This document shows, piece after piece, positions 35,670 through 44,981 of a stretch of DNA of 57,216 nt. The notes beneath the pieces are model-generated. The model made no database searches. It saw only the letters and a list, made by a program, of their open reading frames with translations, and was not told the origin of the DNA. The stretch is from assembly GCF_021531895.1 (NCBI RefSeq), contig NZ_JAFBIX010000020.1:1-57216 (forward strand). Reading direction: 5' to 3'. The stretch is from Faecalicatena contorta. Its GTDB lineage: Bacteria; Bacillota; Clostridia; Lachnospirales; Lachnospiraceae. Positions within the stretch are counted from its first letter, which is position 1. Each line of letters opens with the position of its first letter. The position numbers and the translations under genes were made by a program.

Positions 35670-36086
35670 TTATTCTATTGTCAGAGCTTTTGCACAGCAT
35701 ACCCTGACGCAAGCCGGCTCTCTTCCCTGCCGAAGCCGCTCGATACAGCCGTCGCATTTCTCCATCTTGCCATGTGCATTGTATCGTATCGCCTGATTCG
35801 GGCAGACAGATTCACAAGTCCTGCAGCCAATACATTTCTCCTGATCGACAAGTACAATATCATATTCTTCCTCTCGATAAATTGCACCAGAAGGACAGGC
35901 TATCATACACGCTCCACACTGAATACATCCCACGCAGACTTTCTTCTGCAATCCATCTTTTACACTCGTCTTAATTGTTCTATAACTATAAGCGTCCTCT
36001 GCCTCCGGCGGATTATGTTCTGCAATACATGCCACATAACAAGCATAGCAGCCAATACATTTTTCCTGATTCAATCTCATCTTCAT
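35670..36086 (-). CDS. Four-cluster [4Fe-4S] ferredoxin, electron-transfer subunit
   Basis: A 138-residue polyferredoxin with four cysteine clusters: CIGCYACYVAC (about 10-20), CVGCIQCGACMIACP (about 52-66), CIGCRTCESVCP (about 84-95) and CDGCIERLRQ to CVRVCC near the end. This is the HycB/DmsB-type arrangement. It overlaps the molybdopterin oxidoreductase gene by 4 bases and is almost certainly its electron-carrying partner. Confidence 0.93.
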   Translation of the reverse strand: MKMRLNQEKCIGCYACYVACIAEHNPPEAEDAYSYRTIKTSVKDGLQKKVCVGCIQCGACMIACPSGAIYREEEYDIVLVDQEKCIGCRTCESVCPNQAIRYNAHGKMEKCDGCIERLRQGREPACVRVCCAKALTIE

Positions 36087-38155
36087 GACTCTTCTTCCAC
36101 TCTCTCAATCCTGCAAAAATAACTTCTGTATCCCGGGAAGCCTGATATTGGATCGAGATAATCTTTCCCAATCAATTCATTGGCATCTCCCTTTGGATTG
36201 CCATGATAGATATTGACCACTCCCGGCTTTCCTGCAATCGTATAGGCAGCAATTCCAACCATCTCTCCAGATGGCGATACTACTTTTACAGTTGCTCCGT
36301 CCTTAATATGATATTTTTCCCCATCCTCAGGATGGATCTCTACCAGTGTTGCTTTCTCTATATTCGAAAGCCATGCCATTCGATAGACTCTTGCATGGAA
36401 AAATTGTGGTTTGCGGTTGCCCGTGCTTAAAATCAATGGATATTGATTCCTGTCTATCTTCGTTTCCGCCCGATAATCATGGTATACCGGAAGCCCTTCA
36501 TAGCCATGACTTTCCCGGTATCTCTCCAATACCAGCGACTTCAGCTCCACTTTTCCGGACGGGGTATGAAGAGGTGCTGATTCATAGGTCTTCACCACTG
36601 GCGGGAACAGATTCTTTCCCTGCATTCCCTGCGGATGATTCTTCAATTCTTCCAGCGTAAGGCCGGATGGCTCGAGAATATGCTGCATATATGCCTCATA
36701 TCCATTCTCCAGGGCTTCATCCTTTAATCCCATTTTCTTCAACAGATCTATAATGATCTCAATGTCATTTTTCGCTTCGCCGACTGGTTCAATGGCCCGA
36801 TTCGAAAGATAGAATCTTCCTCCTTTTCCAACGTGCACTTCTTCTCTCTCGTAAGAAGTACATGCCGGAAGTACCAGATCCGCGGCATTCGAAGACTCTG
36901 ACATAAATAATTCCACATTCACATAGAAATCCAGCTTCTCGAGCGCCCGCTGAAGATGTTCCGGCTGCGGCCACATACGATGGTTCAGCCCCATCGCAAA
37001 TACTGCTTTGATTGGATACGGTTTCTCTTCTAATATGTAATCCGCGAGCTTTGTACACTGTGCTTCATCACAGGACAGGTCGAACCACACAGGGAAATCC
37101 TTCTGCCCGATTGCTTCGATTCCATCGAAGCGTCTGACCCTGCCAAATTCATTTGCCAAAGAAGAGGGGCCCGGCTGTGTCCGGTTTCCGCCTTCCACGT
37201 CATAATTACCGGTAATCGCAATCAGCGAAAATACCGCACGGTAGTTCTGCACTCCGTTTATATGATGCACGATGGGCGAGGCAGAAAACATCACACTTGC
37301 CGGACCATTTCCGGCATAAGTTCTTGCTGCCAGACGAACCTGAGCTGCCGGAACTCCGGTAATCTTCTCAGCCTCTTCCGGGACAAAGTTCTGTACATAC
37401 TCCCTATATTCTTCAAATCCATAGACATAATTCTCTACGAATTCCTTATCATACAATCCCTCTTCTATGATGACTTGTGCCATGGAAAGGGCCAACGCGC
37501 CATCCGTTCCCGGAATAAGCTGCAGGTGAATATCTGCATCATGAGCCGTCACAGAATGTCTGGGATCCACTACAATAATTTTAGCCCCTCTTTTTTTCAG
37601 CCCTTGATAAGTCCCACTCATAGGCGTATTAGAATGGTATAGATTCGAACTCCAGACCAAAAGTGTCTTCGCATTCTTCATATCCGGTCCACAGATTCCG
37701 TTCCCGTACAGTGAACGCCATGCGAGGGCTGCTGCCTGGAAGCAGGTACTGGATTCCGTGCAATAATTAGGAGAGCCGAATGCATTTGCCAGACGCAATA
37801 GCGCTGGCCGGTACCATTTCGGATATCCTGCATAGAATACAACCGATTCTGGTCCGGATTCCTTACGGATCCGCAGGAGATTCTCGGCAATCATTTCATA
37901 CGCTTCCTCCCAGGATATACGTTCGAACTTTCCCTCTCCTTTTTTCCCTACACGCTTCATCGGGTATAAGATGCGGTCTTTGTTATATACATATTGCTTA
38001 GCTGCAGCCCCTTTGGCGCACATGCCGCCAGACTGCATGGGAGTATTACGTGCACCTTCTACGGATACCAATTTTCCATCTTCAACATAGGTATCCACTT
38101 CACAACAGCTACCGCAGGTAGAACAACTTGTTTTTACAACTTTCATCTCGGACAT
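36083..38155 (-). CDS. Molybdopterin-dependent oxidoreductase of unknown substrate
   Basis: A 690-residue DMSO-reductase-family catalytic subunit. A 4Fe-4S cluster site is at C11, C14, C18 and C46 (CX2CX3CX27C). The Mo-ligand position is probably C138 in TESSTCFQA. The C-terminal molybdopterin-binding domain starts near 570 (LILSTGNRKPQFFHARVYRM). There is no Tat signal, so it works in the cytoplasm. Related enzymes reduce thiosulfate/polysulfide or oxidise formate; the family includes too many activities to choose. A dedicated ferredoxin and the complete late cofactor pathway follow. Confidence 0.88.
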   Translation of the reverse strand: MSEMKVVKTSCSTCGSCCEVDTYVEDGKLVSVEGARNTPMQSGGMCAKGAAAKQYVYNKDRILYPMKRVGKKGEGKFERISWEEAYEMIAENLLRIRKESGPESVVFYAGYPKWYRPALLRLANAFGSPNYCTESSTCFQAAALAWRSLYGNGICGPDMKNAKTLLVWSSNLYHSNTPMSGTYQGLKKRGAKIIVVDPRHSVTAHDADIHLQLIPGTDGALALSMAQVIIEEGLYDKEFVENYVYGFEEYREYVQNFVPEEAEKITGVPAAQVRLAARTYAGNGPASVMFSASPIVHHINGVQNYRAVFSLIAITGNYDVEGGNRTQPGPSSLANEFGRVRRFDGIEAIGQKDFPVWFDLSCDEAQCTKLADYILEEKPYPIKAVFAMGLNHRMWPQPEHLQRALEKLDFYVNVELFMSESSNAADLVLPACTSYEREEVHVGKGGRFYLSNRAIEPVGEAKNDIEIIIDLLKKMGLKDEALENGYEAYMQHILEPSGLTLEELKNHPQGMQGKNLFPPVVKTYESAPLHTPSGKVELKSLVLERYRESHGYEGLPVYHDYRAETKIDRNQYPLILSTGNRKPQFFHARVYRMAWLSNIEKATLVEIHPEDGEKYHIKDGATVKVVSPSGEMVGIAAYTIAGKPGVVNIYHGNPKGDANELIGKDYLDPISGFPGYRSYFCRIERVEEES

Positions 38156-38170
38156 ATCTCGCCTGCTTTC

Positions 38171-39838
38171 CTACTTTTTACTCGTATATTTTGCAATCTC
38201 ACGGTTTATCCGGTTACGCAAGGTAATCAGATACATATCTGATTTCGGATATTTCTTAAAAGTCAACGGCTCTGCCAATTCCCCTTCTATCACTTCCATG
38301 ACGTGTTCCTTACTGGTCAGAGATTCCAGCAATTCTAACGCCCTTAAGTCTGTAAGAGCCTCATAATGAACCATCATACGGATGGATTCTTCTGGGAAAC
38401 CATCTGCGCCAGGATATACCAGAAATGGATCTCCTGCCGGAAATGCATTATCTGCATCTGTCACTTCATATGGATTGATATGTTCAATCGAGAACTGACT
38501 ATTGTAGAAGTTATAACCCCAGTGCAGGATTCCGATAATATCATACTTATAAAGCTGCAGGCCATAGATCCGGTTCCTTGCAGACGGCATGGACATAAAC
38601 CGGTTGCTGACTTCATAGAACTGTCCGGTGCAATAATAGATCCACATATCTGTAAGTCCATGCTCCAGGAATTCTTCAATCTCGTTATTTCCGGGAATTG
38701 GCTTATCAATCAATCCATGTCGGTAGAATTCATAACTGGACAGTGCATCAAATGTATGGAATCCATCCAGCATATTTCCAAGAGATTCCTTTGCTGCCTT
38801 ATAGCTTTCCAGATCTTCTTCTCGAGGTTCATCTGAGATATGGAAATACGTCACATCTGCAATCTCCCATTCCCGAAGCTTTGCGATCAGTTGTGGCAGA
38901 AAACTCTCCAGGAATCGGGTATATTCCCCCACTGCCGGTGTATGCCAGCCGAAGATCTTCTCTTCCCTGCCATCTACCATAGCAACAACTTTCGGTGCAT
39001 ACTTTGCTCCCCACTGGGAGAATAAATGTGACATCTCAAAATACTCGATTCCACACTTCTTGCACAGATCAATCCAACGCTTCATCTTATCAAAGCCGAA
39101 ATAATATTCTCCATCTTTTACTTCTACCTCGATCAACTGAGTCGTTGTACGCTCAAGTCCGATCGCAGTATCCAGAGGAGAGGTAAAAAGGGGCGTCAGC
39201 AACATGTTACAGCCACGTTTTACATACTCATGAAAATAATTCTCCAAAATCTGCCAATGCTCTTCCGAGAACACTTCTACTTGATAATAATCCGCCAGGC
39301 AGTCGGCATGCATCCATTCTGTATGCATAATGGTCTGCTTTGGCAGAGTGACAGCATATACCGTCAGTTTTTGCACAACGGAGCATACTACTTTTCCTTC
39401 TTTTACAAGCTGAACTTCTATCTCATATTCTCCGGCTTCTATCTCTTCTGTCACCTCGACATCTACCCAGAGGCTTCTCCATTGATTGGAACATACGATT
39501 GCTTTACCATCTTTCAGGTCTCTTAGAAGATCCGGATACAAGCCAGAGGTTGTCTTCAGATAATTATCATCTACAATTCCATTGGTCGCACGTCCGACCG
39601 GAACCTGTTCTACGGTTCTCACACGCACATGCTCTGCAATTGGTGACACAACTTGAACTGCCAAGCGCTCTCTCATAAAGAAGTCTCCTGTGTAAGCCAC
39701 CTGGAAAGACACCGTCTCACCCCAGAGTGCACTTAACACCTGGCATTCTGGACGATATACCGGAGTCTCGTCCTGAAAGACCTTCACTAAAGAACTAAGT
39801 AATTTCATTTCATATTTGATTTCTGTTTGTCTGTGCAT
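38171..39838 (-). CDS. DUF4091 domain protein, probable cytoplasmic glycoside hydrolase
   Basis: A 555-residue protein with an N-terminal beta-sandwich (about 1-150) and a TIM-barrel-like domain bearing YFHISDEPREEDLESY, a plausible Asp/Glu catalytic loop. The end (EESIRMMVHYEALTDLRALE) matches DUF4091. There is no signal peptide, so its substrate must be imported, presumably by the sugar-type ABC importer immediately upstream. GAGGGG precedes the ATG. The exact sugar is unknown. Confidence 0.85.
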   Translation of the reverse strand: MHRQTEIKYEMKLLSSLVKVFQDETPVYRPECQVLSALWGETVSFQVAYTGDFFMRERLAVQVVSPIAEHVRVRTVEQVPVGRATNGIVDDNYLKTTSGLYPDLLRDLKDGKAIVCSNQWRSLWVDVEVTEEIEAGEYEIEVQLVKEGKVVCSVVQKLTVYAVTLPKQTIMHTEWMHADCLADYYQVEVFSEEHWQILENYFHEYVKRGCNMLLTPLFTSPLDTAIGLERTTTQLIEVEVKDGEYYFGFDKMKRWIDLCKKCGIEYFEMSHLFSQWGAKYAPKVVAMVDGREEKIFGWHTPAVGEYTRFLESFLPQLIAKLREWEIADVTYFHISDEPREEDLESYKAAKESLGNMLDGFHTFDALSSYEFYRHGLIDKPIPGNNEIEEFLEHGLTDMWIYYCTGQFYEVSNRFMSMPSARNRIYGLQLYKYDIIGILHWGYNFYNSQFSIEHINPYEVTDADNAFPAGDPFLVYPGADGFPEESIRMMVHYEALTDLRALELLESLTSKEHVMEVIEGELAEPLTFKKYPKSDMYLITLRNRINREIAKYTSKK

Positions 39839-39861
39839 CTCTTTTCCCCTCGTTTCATTTA

Positions 39862-40683
39862 CTATCCTTTCATACCACTTAAAGTGATACCTTCTTTGAA
39901 CTTACTCTGCATAAACAGATAGAATATAAATGGCGGCAGAAAGTTCACAACTGCACATGCCATCGTAAGACCTACGTCTGTATTAAACTGAGTCTTCATC
40001 ATACTTAATGCCAACGGCAAAGTCTTCATCTCCTGCTTTGTAGATGCAACCAATGGCCACAGGAAATTGTTCCATGCTCCCACAAACGTAAAAATCGCCA
40101 GCGCAAGAACTGAAGACTTTACTAACGGCAGGACCACTTTAAAGAATATTTTCAGATTGCCACACCCGTCAATCTTTGCAGCATCAATCAAATCAGCCGG
40201 GACATCCAGAATTGCCTGACGCATGATAAATACACCAAATGCCGTAGGAAGCGGCAAGATTAATGCCCTATATGTATTCAACCATCCCAGGCCCTTTGTA
40301 ATCAAAAACAAGGGGACAATGATAACTTCTGACGGAACAACTAATGTCAAAACCAAAAACAGGAATATCTTATCATTCCCCTTAAAATTCATTTTTGCAA
40401 ATGCATATCCTGCCAATGAGCATACTGTAACGGTCAGAATCACTCCGGCAACCGCTACAAACACACTGTTAAAAATATACCTTTCAAAGTTATTCATTGC
40501 GAATATCTTCTGGTACTGTATTAATGATAACTTATCCAGCGAAAAATCAAAATCATAGGCATTGATCGTAGATTTAAAAGACATCATGAACATATATACA
40601 AACGGAAATATGCTTACAATAATAATTACGATCAAAAGTGCGTCTGATATTATATTTTTTAATCCTTTTTTTACTAATTCCAT
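39862..40683 (-). CDS. Carbohydrate ABC importer permease, MalG type
   Basis: A 273-residue permease with six helices and the EAA loop DAAKIDGCGNLKIFFKVVLP near residue 185, which docks to an ATPase. The ATP-binding subunit is not in the window, so a shared MsmX-type ATPase is likely. Co-transcribed with the MalF-type permease, binding protein and DUF4091 gene. Confidence 0.93.
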   Translation of the reverse strand: MELVKKGLKNIISDALLIVIIIVSIFPFVYMFMMSFKSTINAYDFDFSLDKLSLIQYQKIFAMNNFERYIFNSVFVAVAGVILTVTVCSLAGYAFAKMNFKGNDKIFLFLVLTLVVPSEVIIVPLFLITKGLGWLNTYRALILPLPTAFGVFIMRQAILDVPADLIDAAKIDGCGNLKIFFKVVLPLVKSSVLALAIFTFVGAWNNFLWPLVASTKQEMKTLPLALSMMKTQFNTDVGLTMACAVVNFLPPFIFYLFMQSKFKEGITLSGMKG

Positions 40684-40693
40684 ATTTCCCTCG

Positions 40694-41581
40694 CTATATC
40701 TCTGAAGCTTCTCTCTTTATCATACCACGCTGTAGTAATGCCACAATCAAAATTACAATAAACAAAACATTCGATATCGCCATCGCATATCCTGCCGAAC
40801 CCGAACTAAAGCATTTCGAGTACGCATATACAACCAGCGTTGTCGATGCATTGTTTGGTCCTCCTCCAGTTAATGTAAAGATCAAGTCAAAGCACTGCAG
40901 GGAACTGGTTATGGATAAAAATACACCCATGATGATGGTCGGCTTCAGCATAGGGAGCGTAATCATGAAAAAGCTCTTCGTTTTGCTTGCACCATCTACT
41001 TTTGCTGCCTCATAAAAGCTGTCGGATATTCCTAATAATCCGGAAGAATATATAACAACATAATATCCTAACGTCTTCCACACCGCCACCATTGCAACGA
41101 CTGTCAATGCCGTCTTGGCATCTCCCAGCAACATCGAAGGTTTTATTCCGAATAATCCAAAAAACTTCTCTATGATTGGAAGTTTTCCATTCAACAATTC
41201 TCTCCATACTACACCAACAACAGCGTTAGAACAAAGCACCGGAATAAATATAATACTATTAGCAAGCTTTCCAAGAAACTTTTTTCGATTCGCCACCAGA
41301 AATGTTGCCACCACAATACTCAATATCGTCTGTAACGGTACAATCATAACCATTAACTTAATTGTATTCTTCAATGCTTTTATGAATTTGCTGTCCGACA
41401 TTAATTTCGCATAATTTTCGAATCCACGAAATACCGGTTCACTCATAATGTTGTATTTGGTAAATCCAAGTACAATGGATACTATTACCGAACCAATTAC
41501 GAATGTGATCAAAATTAATGCAATCGGCAAGATATAACAATATGGTTCTATCTTTTTTATACTTCTTTTCTTTTTCTCCAT
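40694..41581 (-). CDS. Carbohydrate ABC importer permease, MalF type
   Basis: A 295-residue permease with about six helices and the EAA loop FYEAAKVDGASKTKSFFMIT, followed by LPMLKPTIIMGVF. Pairs with the MalG-type permease 10 bases downstream. Confidence 0.93.
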   Translation of the reverse strand: MEKKKRSIKKIEPYCYILPIALILITFVIGSVIVSIVLGFTKYNIMSEPVFRGFENYAKLMSDSKFIKALKNTIKLMVMIVPLQTILSIVVATFLVANRKKFLGKLANSIIFIPVLCSNAVVGVVWRELLNGKLPIIEKFFGLFGIKPSMLLGDAKTALTVVAMVAVWKTLGYYVVIYSSGLLGISDSFYEAAKVDGASKTKSFFMITLPMLKPTIIMGVFLSITSSLQCFDLIFTLTGGGPNNASTTLVVYAYSKCFSSGSAGYAMAISNVLFIVILIVALLQRGMIKREASEI

Positions 41582-41596
41582 AGTTCCCTTTCAAAA

Positions 41597-41624
41597 GAAA
41601 TGCCCGCATTCAAGCGGGCATTTC
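41597..41624 (-). other. Intercistronic hairpin between binding-protein and permease genes
   Basis: A perfect 11-bp stem GAAATGCCCGC/GCGGGCATTTC with a 6-base loop and only a short T-run on the minus strand. This placement, as in malE-malF, usually protects the abundant binding-protein message and limits permease expression. Confidence 0.7.
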
Positions 41625-41630
41625 TGTCAA

Positions 41631-42932
41631 TTATTCTTTATCTGCCCAATATTCATCCAGCAGACCATTCGCATATTCTTCTGCTTCACTTAGTCCGTCT
41701 TCTACTGTTAATTCACCAGACATAATTCCCTGGAAATCAGCAGATAACTGTGTCAGGATATCAACACCACATGGACCAACCTGAAGTCCGTGCCACTTAT
41801 CTTTATCTTCATTGTAGATCTTAGCCATCTTTTCATCACCAACATATGGCTCACTCTCTGTAAGTGCAGCACCCGGGCATTTTGCATGATACTGTTCCAT
41901 AAAATCAGAACCAGTTACATACTTGATGAAATCCATTGCAAGGTCCTTGTCATCAGCAGCAGACATCAATGTCAGACAATCTGTAGCACCAAAGGTACCA
42001 AAATCGACATTTTTAAGGGAGGTTACAAAATCCCAATTCAGTTCCGGATAAGTCTCTGCAAATGTTGTTCCATCTGTCTGAGAAGAACGATAGATACCAA
42101 AAGCAGATTTTCCTTCTCCAAAGATTGTGCTGAATGCATCTGCCCAAGAATAAGACATGAAGTCTGGATTCATATACTGAGTCATATCTTTCAGCCAAGT
42201 CATAGCCTCTACACCTGCATCGTCTGCAAATGAAACAGATTTCAGATCATCATTGTAAATCTGTCCGCCATTCTGCCACAATGCCCAGTAATAATATGCA
42301 TTTAGGATCTGCATTGCGCCGACATCGCTGGTATTCATACCGCAAGCCAGTCCAAACTGATCAATCTCTCCATCTCCATCTGTATCCTGTGTTGCCTTCT
42401 CACAGATACGTGCAAAATCTTCCCATGTCTCCGGAGCGCTTTCGCCCAATTCTGCAAGAATATCTTCATTATAGTATAACACAAACGGAACACCTGTAAC
42501 TAATGGCCATCCATATTGTCCGTCCATCATATATCCATTACTCAGATACTTATACTCTTCTTTATCTTCATCTGTTACATAATCAGACATATCTTCTACA
42601 GCACCTGCATCAATATATGTAGGGAACATCTCGTTATACATATAACCAACATCCGGTCCTTCTCCGGCATTCAGAGCAGTTGTATAAGTCTCTTCATATT
42701 TTTCCCATGGAACAACTGTGATGTTGACTTTGCAGTCATTCTCTTCTTCCCAGTCTCCCATCAGACCGCCCCAATTATTCTCAGTATCATCATCAAGTGG
42801 CGGAACCCATACTTCCAAAGTCTTTTCGGCAGAATCTGACTCACTTGAATCTCCGCCGTTATTTCCACAGCCTGCACATAATGTCGCAATCATGGAAACA
42901 ACCAACAATGCGCTTATTAGTTTTTTCTTCAT
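41631..42932 (-). CDS. Sugar-type ABC importer substrate-binding lipoprotein
   Basis: A 433-residue extracellular binding protein. MKKKLISALLVVSMIATLCAG with cysteine of the lipobox (LCAGC) makes it a lipoprotein; the mature part starts with a Ser/Asp-rich linker. The fold is the cluster B/D (MalE-like) type. The ligand is probably an oligosaccharide. First gene of the importer-DUF4091 operon. Confidence 0.92.
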   Translation of the reverse strand: MKKKLISALLVVSMIATLCAGCGNNGGDSSESDSAEKTLEVWVPPLDDDTENNWGGLMGDWEEENDCKVNITVVPWEKYEETYTTALNAGEGPDVGYMYNEMFPTYIDAGAVEDMSDYVTDEDKEEYKYLSNGYMMDGQYGWPLVTGVPFVLYYNEDILAELGESAPETWEDFARICEKATQDTDGDGEIDQFGLACGMNTSDVGAMQILNAYYYWALWQNGGQIYNDDLKSVSFADDAGVEAMTWLKDMTQYMNPDFMSYSWADAFSTIFGEGKSAFGIYRSSQTDGTTFAETYPELNWDFVTSLKNVDFGTFGATDCLTLMSAADDKDLAMDFIKYVTGSDFMEQYHAKCPGAALTESEPYVGDEKMAKIYNEDKDKWHGLQVGPCGVDILTQLSADFQGIMSGELTVEDGLSEAEEYANGLLDEYWADKE

Positions 42933-42967
42933 TTACATATCCTCCCTTGTATAGTTAGTACAATATA

Positions 42968-42996
42968 ATCCTAGCATTTTGGGTAGACATACGCAA
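42968..42996 (-). promoter_or_regulatory. Promoter of the ABC importer-DUF4091 operon
   Basis: Minus-strand TTGCGT (42991-42996), 17 bases, TAGGAT (42968-42973). A short inverted repeat TTGTA/TACAA (about 42948-42964) lies near the transcription start and could be an operator. Confidence 0.5.
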
Positions 42997-43036
42997 ATTC
43001 ATTATCTCAATGAATGGGTTTATTTATTCAAAAAAT

Positions 43037-44086
43037 CTATATATGATTTCTTGCCGCTTCCATAAAATAATCCACCTGTTCCGGCGCCGTAGTCTCCGGG
43101 ATATCACATCCTGTTGCCAGATGAAATCCTTTCTTCGCAAGCTTTCCAATATTCACACAATGCTCTACTGCCTGGAATATCTCTTTTTTGTTTCCGTTCA
43201 TCACAATCTCCACCGGGTCAACATTTCCTGCAATTGGGATATATTCTCCCAACTCTTCTACAGCCCTCTCCAGATCAATAATATTATCCAGACTCAATTC
43301 ATTTAACTCATATTGCCGCAGGTATTTCCAGATACTGTATGTCGAACCGCACATGTGAAGTGACACTTTTCTTCCAGTCTTTTTCAACGCATAATCCGTT
43401 AATTCTTTCGTATACGGATAGATGAATTTCTCATACATTCGTGGTCCGATCAATGCCGGATTGGCAACTGGATCAGCCATTGCAATTCCCATCCCATATT
43501 CGGCAGCCACGTCTATACAGCTTTTCTGACTATCGGTAATTATTCTCATTAACCGTTCAATCTGTTCTGAACATTTCCGGCAATCACGAAGAAGCAATTC
43601 CACTCCCCGCAGATTCGATGCAATCGTAAATGGTCCGCCTATACTGGCTTCAATCGGCACAATATCTGCTGCCTCTTTCTGCAGAATATCTGCTTCCTTC
43701 GCAAATGTCTGGATTCTCGGATTCTTCTTTGCATCTATGGGATCTATATCATCCAATTGATCATATGACTTCAAAAAAGGCTCATCTGCATAAGGAAGTC
43801 CCTTTTCCGGATATACAAATCTCCCTCCCAACGCTTCCGTGATTCCCCTGGTATTTGGTCCGATCGTAATCCGGTCATACCCATATCTGTTAAACGCAAT
43901 AACCTCGGCATCTGCCATCTTCTGTGGATCATGCCAGAAATCCCAGACTGTAATTCCTGCAAGACTGCACTTCAGTTCACCCATAAAAGGAACACAGGGA
44001 ACTCTGTCACAATCTCTTCCGGCTGCGATTGCTTCCGCTCTTTCCAATGGCGTCATCTGATCCGCTCTATGTTTTACCGCTCTCAT
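43037..44086 (-). CDS. UroD/MtaA-family corrinoid methyltransferase, copy 1
   Basis: A 349-residue UroD-fold protein. The zinc ligand set H-x-C...C is visible: SLHMCGSTYSIW near residue 245 and LATGCDIPETTAPEQ near the end. MtaA-like enzymes move a methyl group between a corrinoid protein and a thiol or methyl donor. The short N-terminus (HRADQMTPLERAEAIAAG) is typical of the family. It is alone upstream of the sugar importer operon, which has its own promoter. True uroporphyrinogen decarboxylases differ and the context argues against haem synthesis. Confidence 0.88.
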   Translation of the reverse strand: MRAVKHRADQMTPLERAEAIAAGRDCDRVPCVPFMGELKCSLAGITVWDFWHDPQKMADAEVIAFNRYGYDRITIGPNTRGITEALGGRFVYPEKGLPYADEPFLKSYDQLDDIDPIDAKKNPRIQTFAKEADILQKEAADIVPIEASIGGPFTIASNLRGVELLLRDCRKCSEQIERLMRIITDSQKSCIDVAAEYGMGIAMADPVANPALIGPRMYEKFIYPYTKELTDYALKKTGRKVSLHMCGSTYSIWKYLRQYELNELSLDNIIDLERAVEELGEYIPIAGNVDPVEIVMNGNKKEIFQAVEHCVNIGKLAKKGFHLATGCDIPETTAPEQVDYFMEAARNHI

Positions 44087-44186
44087 TTCATCTCCGCCTT
44101 TTCATTTATATTGATCTGTATCTTCATTCTTCTTTATTCTAGATGATTTTAGACATATTCGCAATTGGCAAATATACAGTCTTGAT

Positions 44187-44215
44187 TTGCATTATTTACC
44201 TTCACATTTTATAAT
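44187..44215 (+). promoter_or_regulatory. Promoter of the cyclophilin gene
   Basis: TTGCAT (44187-44192), 17 bases, TATAAT (44210-44215), 60 bases ahead of the start. Confidence 0.75.
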
Positions 44216-44275
44216 ATTAATATCAGGGACGAAAATCCTTAATCCCATAAAATTTACGAAAAAGGAGATAAACTC

Positions 44276-44887
44276 ATGAATCCGACTGCTACGATATATA
44301 TGGCAAACCAATCTCGCATCGTCATTGAACTCTTACCTGAGACTGCACCGAATACAGTATCCAGCTTTATCTATGCTGCCAGCCATGGTGTCTTTGACGG
44401 CCACCCAATCGAACGGATCGTTCCCGGACACTGGGTCGACATCAGTTATACCGGATTTCGAAAAAAAGAAGGGCAATATCTGATTCCTTTTGAATATGAA
44501 CTTCATCCAGAACTCACACCTCTGGACTCCGAGGTCGGATGCGTATGCATGGGCGGATATGATGATCTTGGTCAGGCAGGCTGTGAATTCTTCTTCCCCT
44601 TACGTCCTTGTCCGGAACACAAAGGACACTATCCAGTCTTCGGGAAAGTGATATCTGGAATAGAAGAAATTCTCCGCCTGGAGCACGTCGCAATCCGTCC
44701 GGTTGACGATTTTCCGATTCCTGGTCTTATAGTGAATACTCCTGTAGAACCAGAGATCATCGACCATGTAGAATTAGATCTAAAAGGCATCACTTATCCA
44801 GATCCGATTCGCATAAACGAAGGTGTCATGACTCCTTCATGGGCACAGTTCTGGGAACGTCACGGCGATACGAACTCTCATGAATAA
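44276..44887 (+). CDS. Cyclophilin-type peptidyl-prolyl isomerase
   Basis: A 203-residue cyclophilin-fold protein. It has IVIELLPETAPNTVSSFIYA and GHPIERIVPGHWVDISYTG, then the FEYELHPELTPLDSEVGCV region. Some canonical active-site residues (FHR, QxGD) are changed (IERIVPGHW instead of FHRVIPGFM). It may be a divergent or weakly active member. There is no signal peptide. AAAGGAG precedes the ATG. It interrupts the otherwise leftward methyltransfer region. Confidence 0.88.
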   Translation: MNPTATIYMANQSRIVIELLPETAPNTVSSFIYAASHGVFDGHPIERIVPGHWVDISYTGFRKKEGQYLIPFEYELHPELTPLDSEVGCVCMGGYDDLGQAGCEFFFPLRPCPEHKGHYPVFGKVISGIEEILRLEHVAIRPVDDFPIPGLIVNTPVEPEIIDHVELDLKGITYPDPIRINEGVMTPSWAQFWERHGDTNSHE

Positions 44888-44912
44888 AAGCATCTATATT
44901 TGATAATAACAA

Positions 44913-44963
44913 AAAGGCTGTCAATGGAACGTTCATTTCTTTACCTGATTCCAGACAGCCTTT
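44913..44963. terminator. Bidirectional terminator between cyclophilin and UroD copy 2
   Basis: AAAGGCTGTC/GACAGCCTTT, a perfect 10-bp stem with a long 31-base loop, between convergent genes. Confidence 0.65.
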
Positions 44964-44981
44964 CACACCCTTAAACCTACT

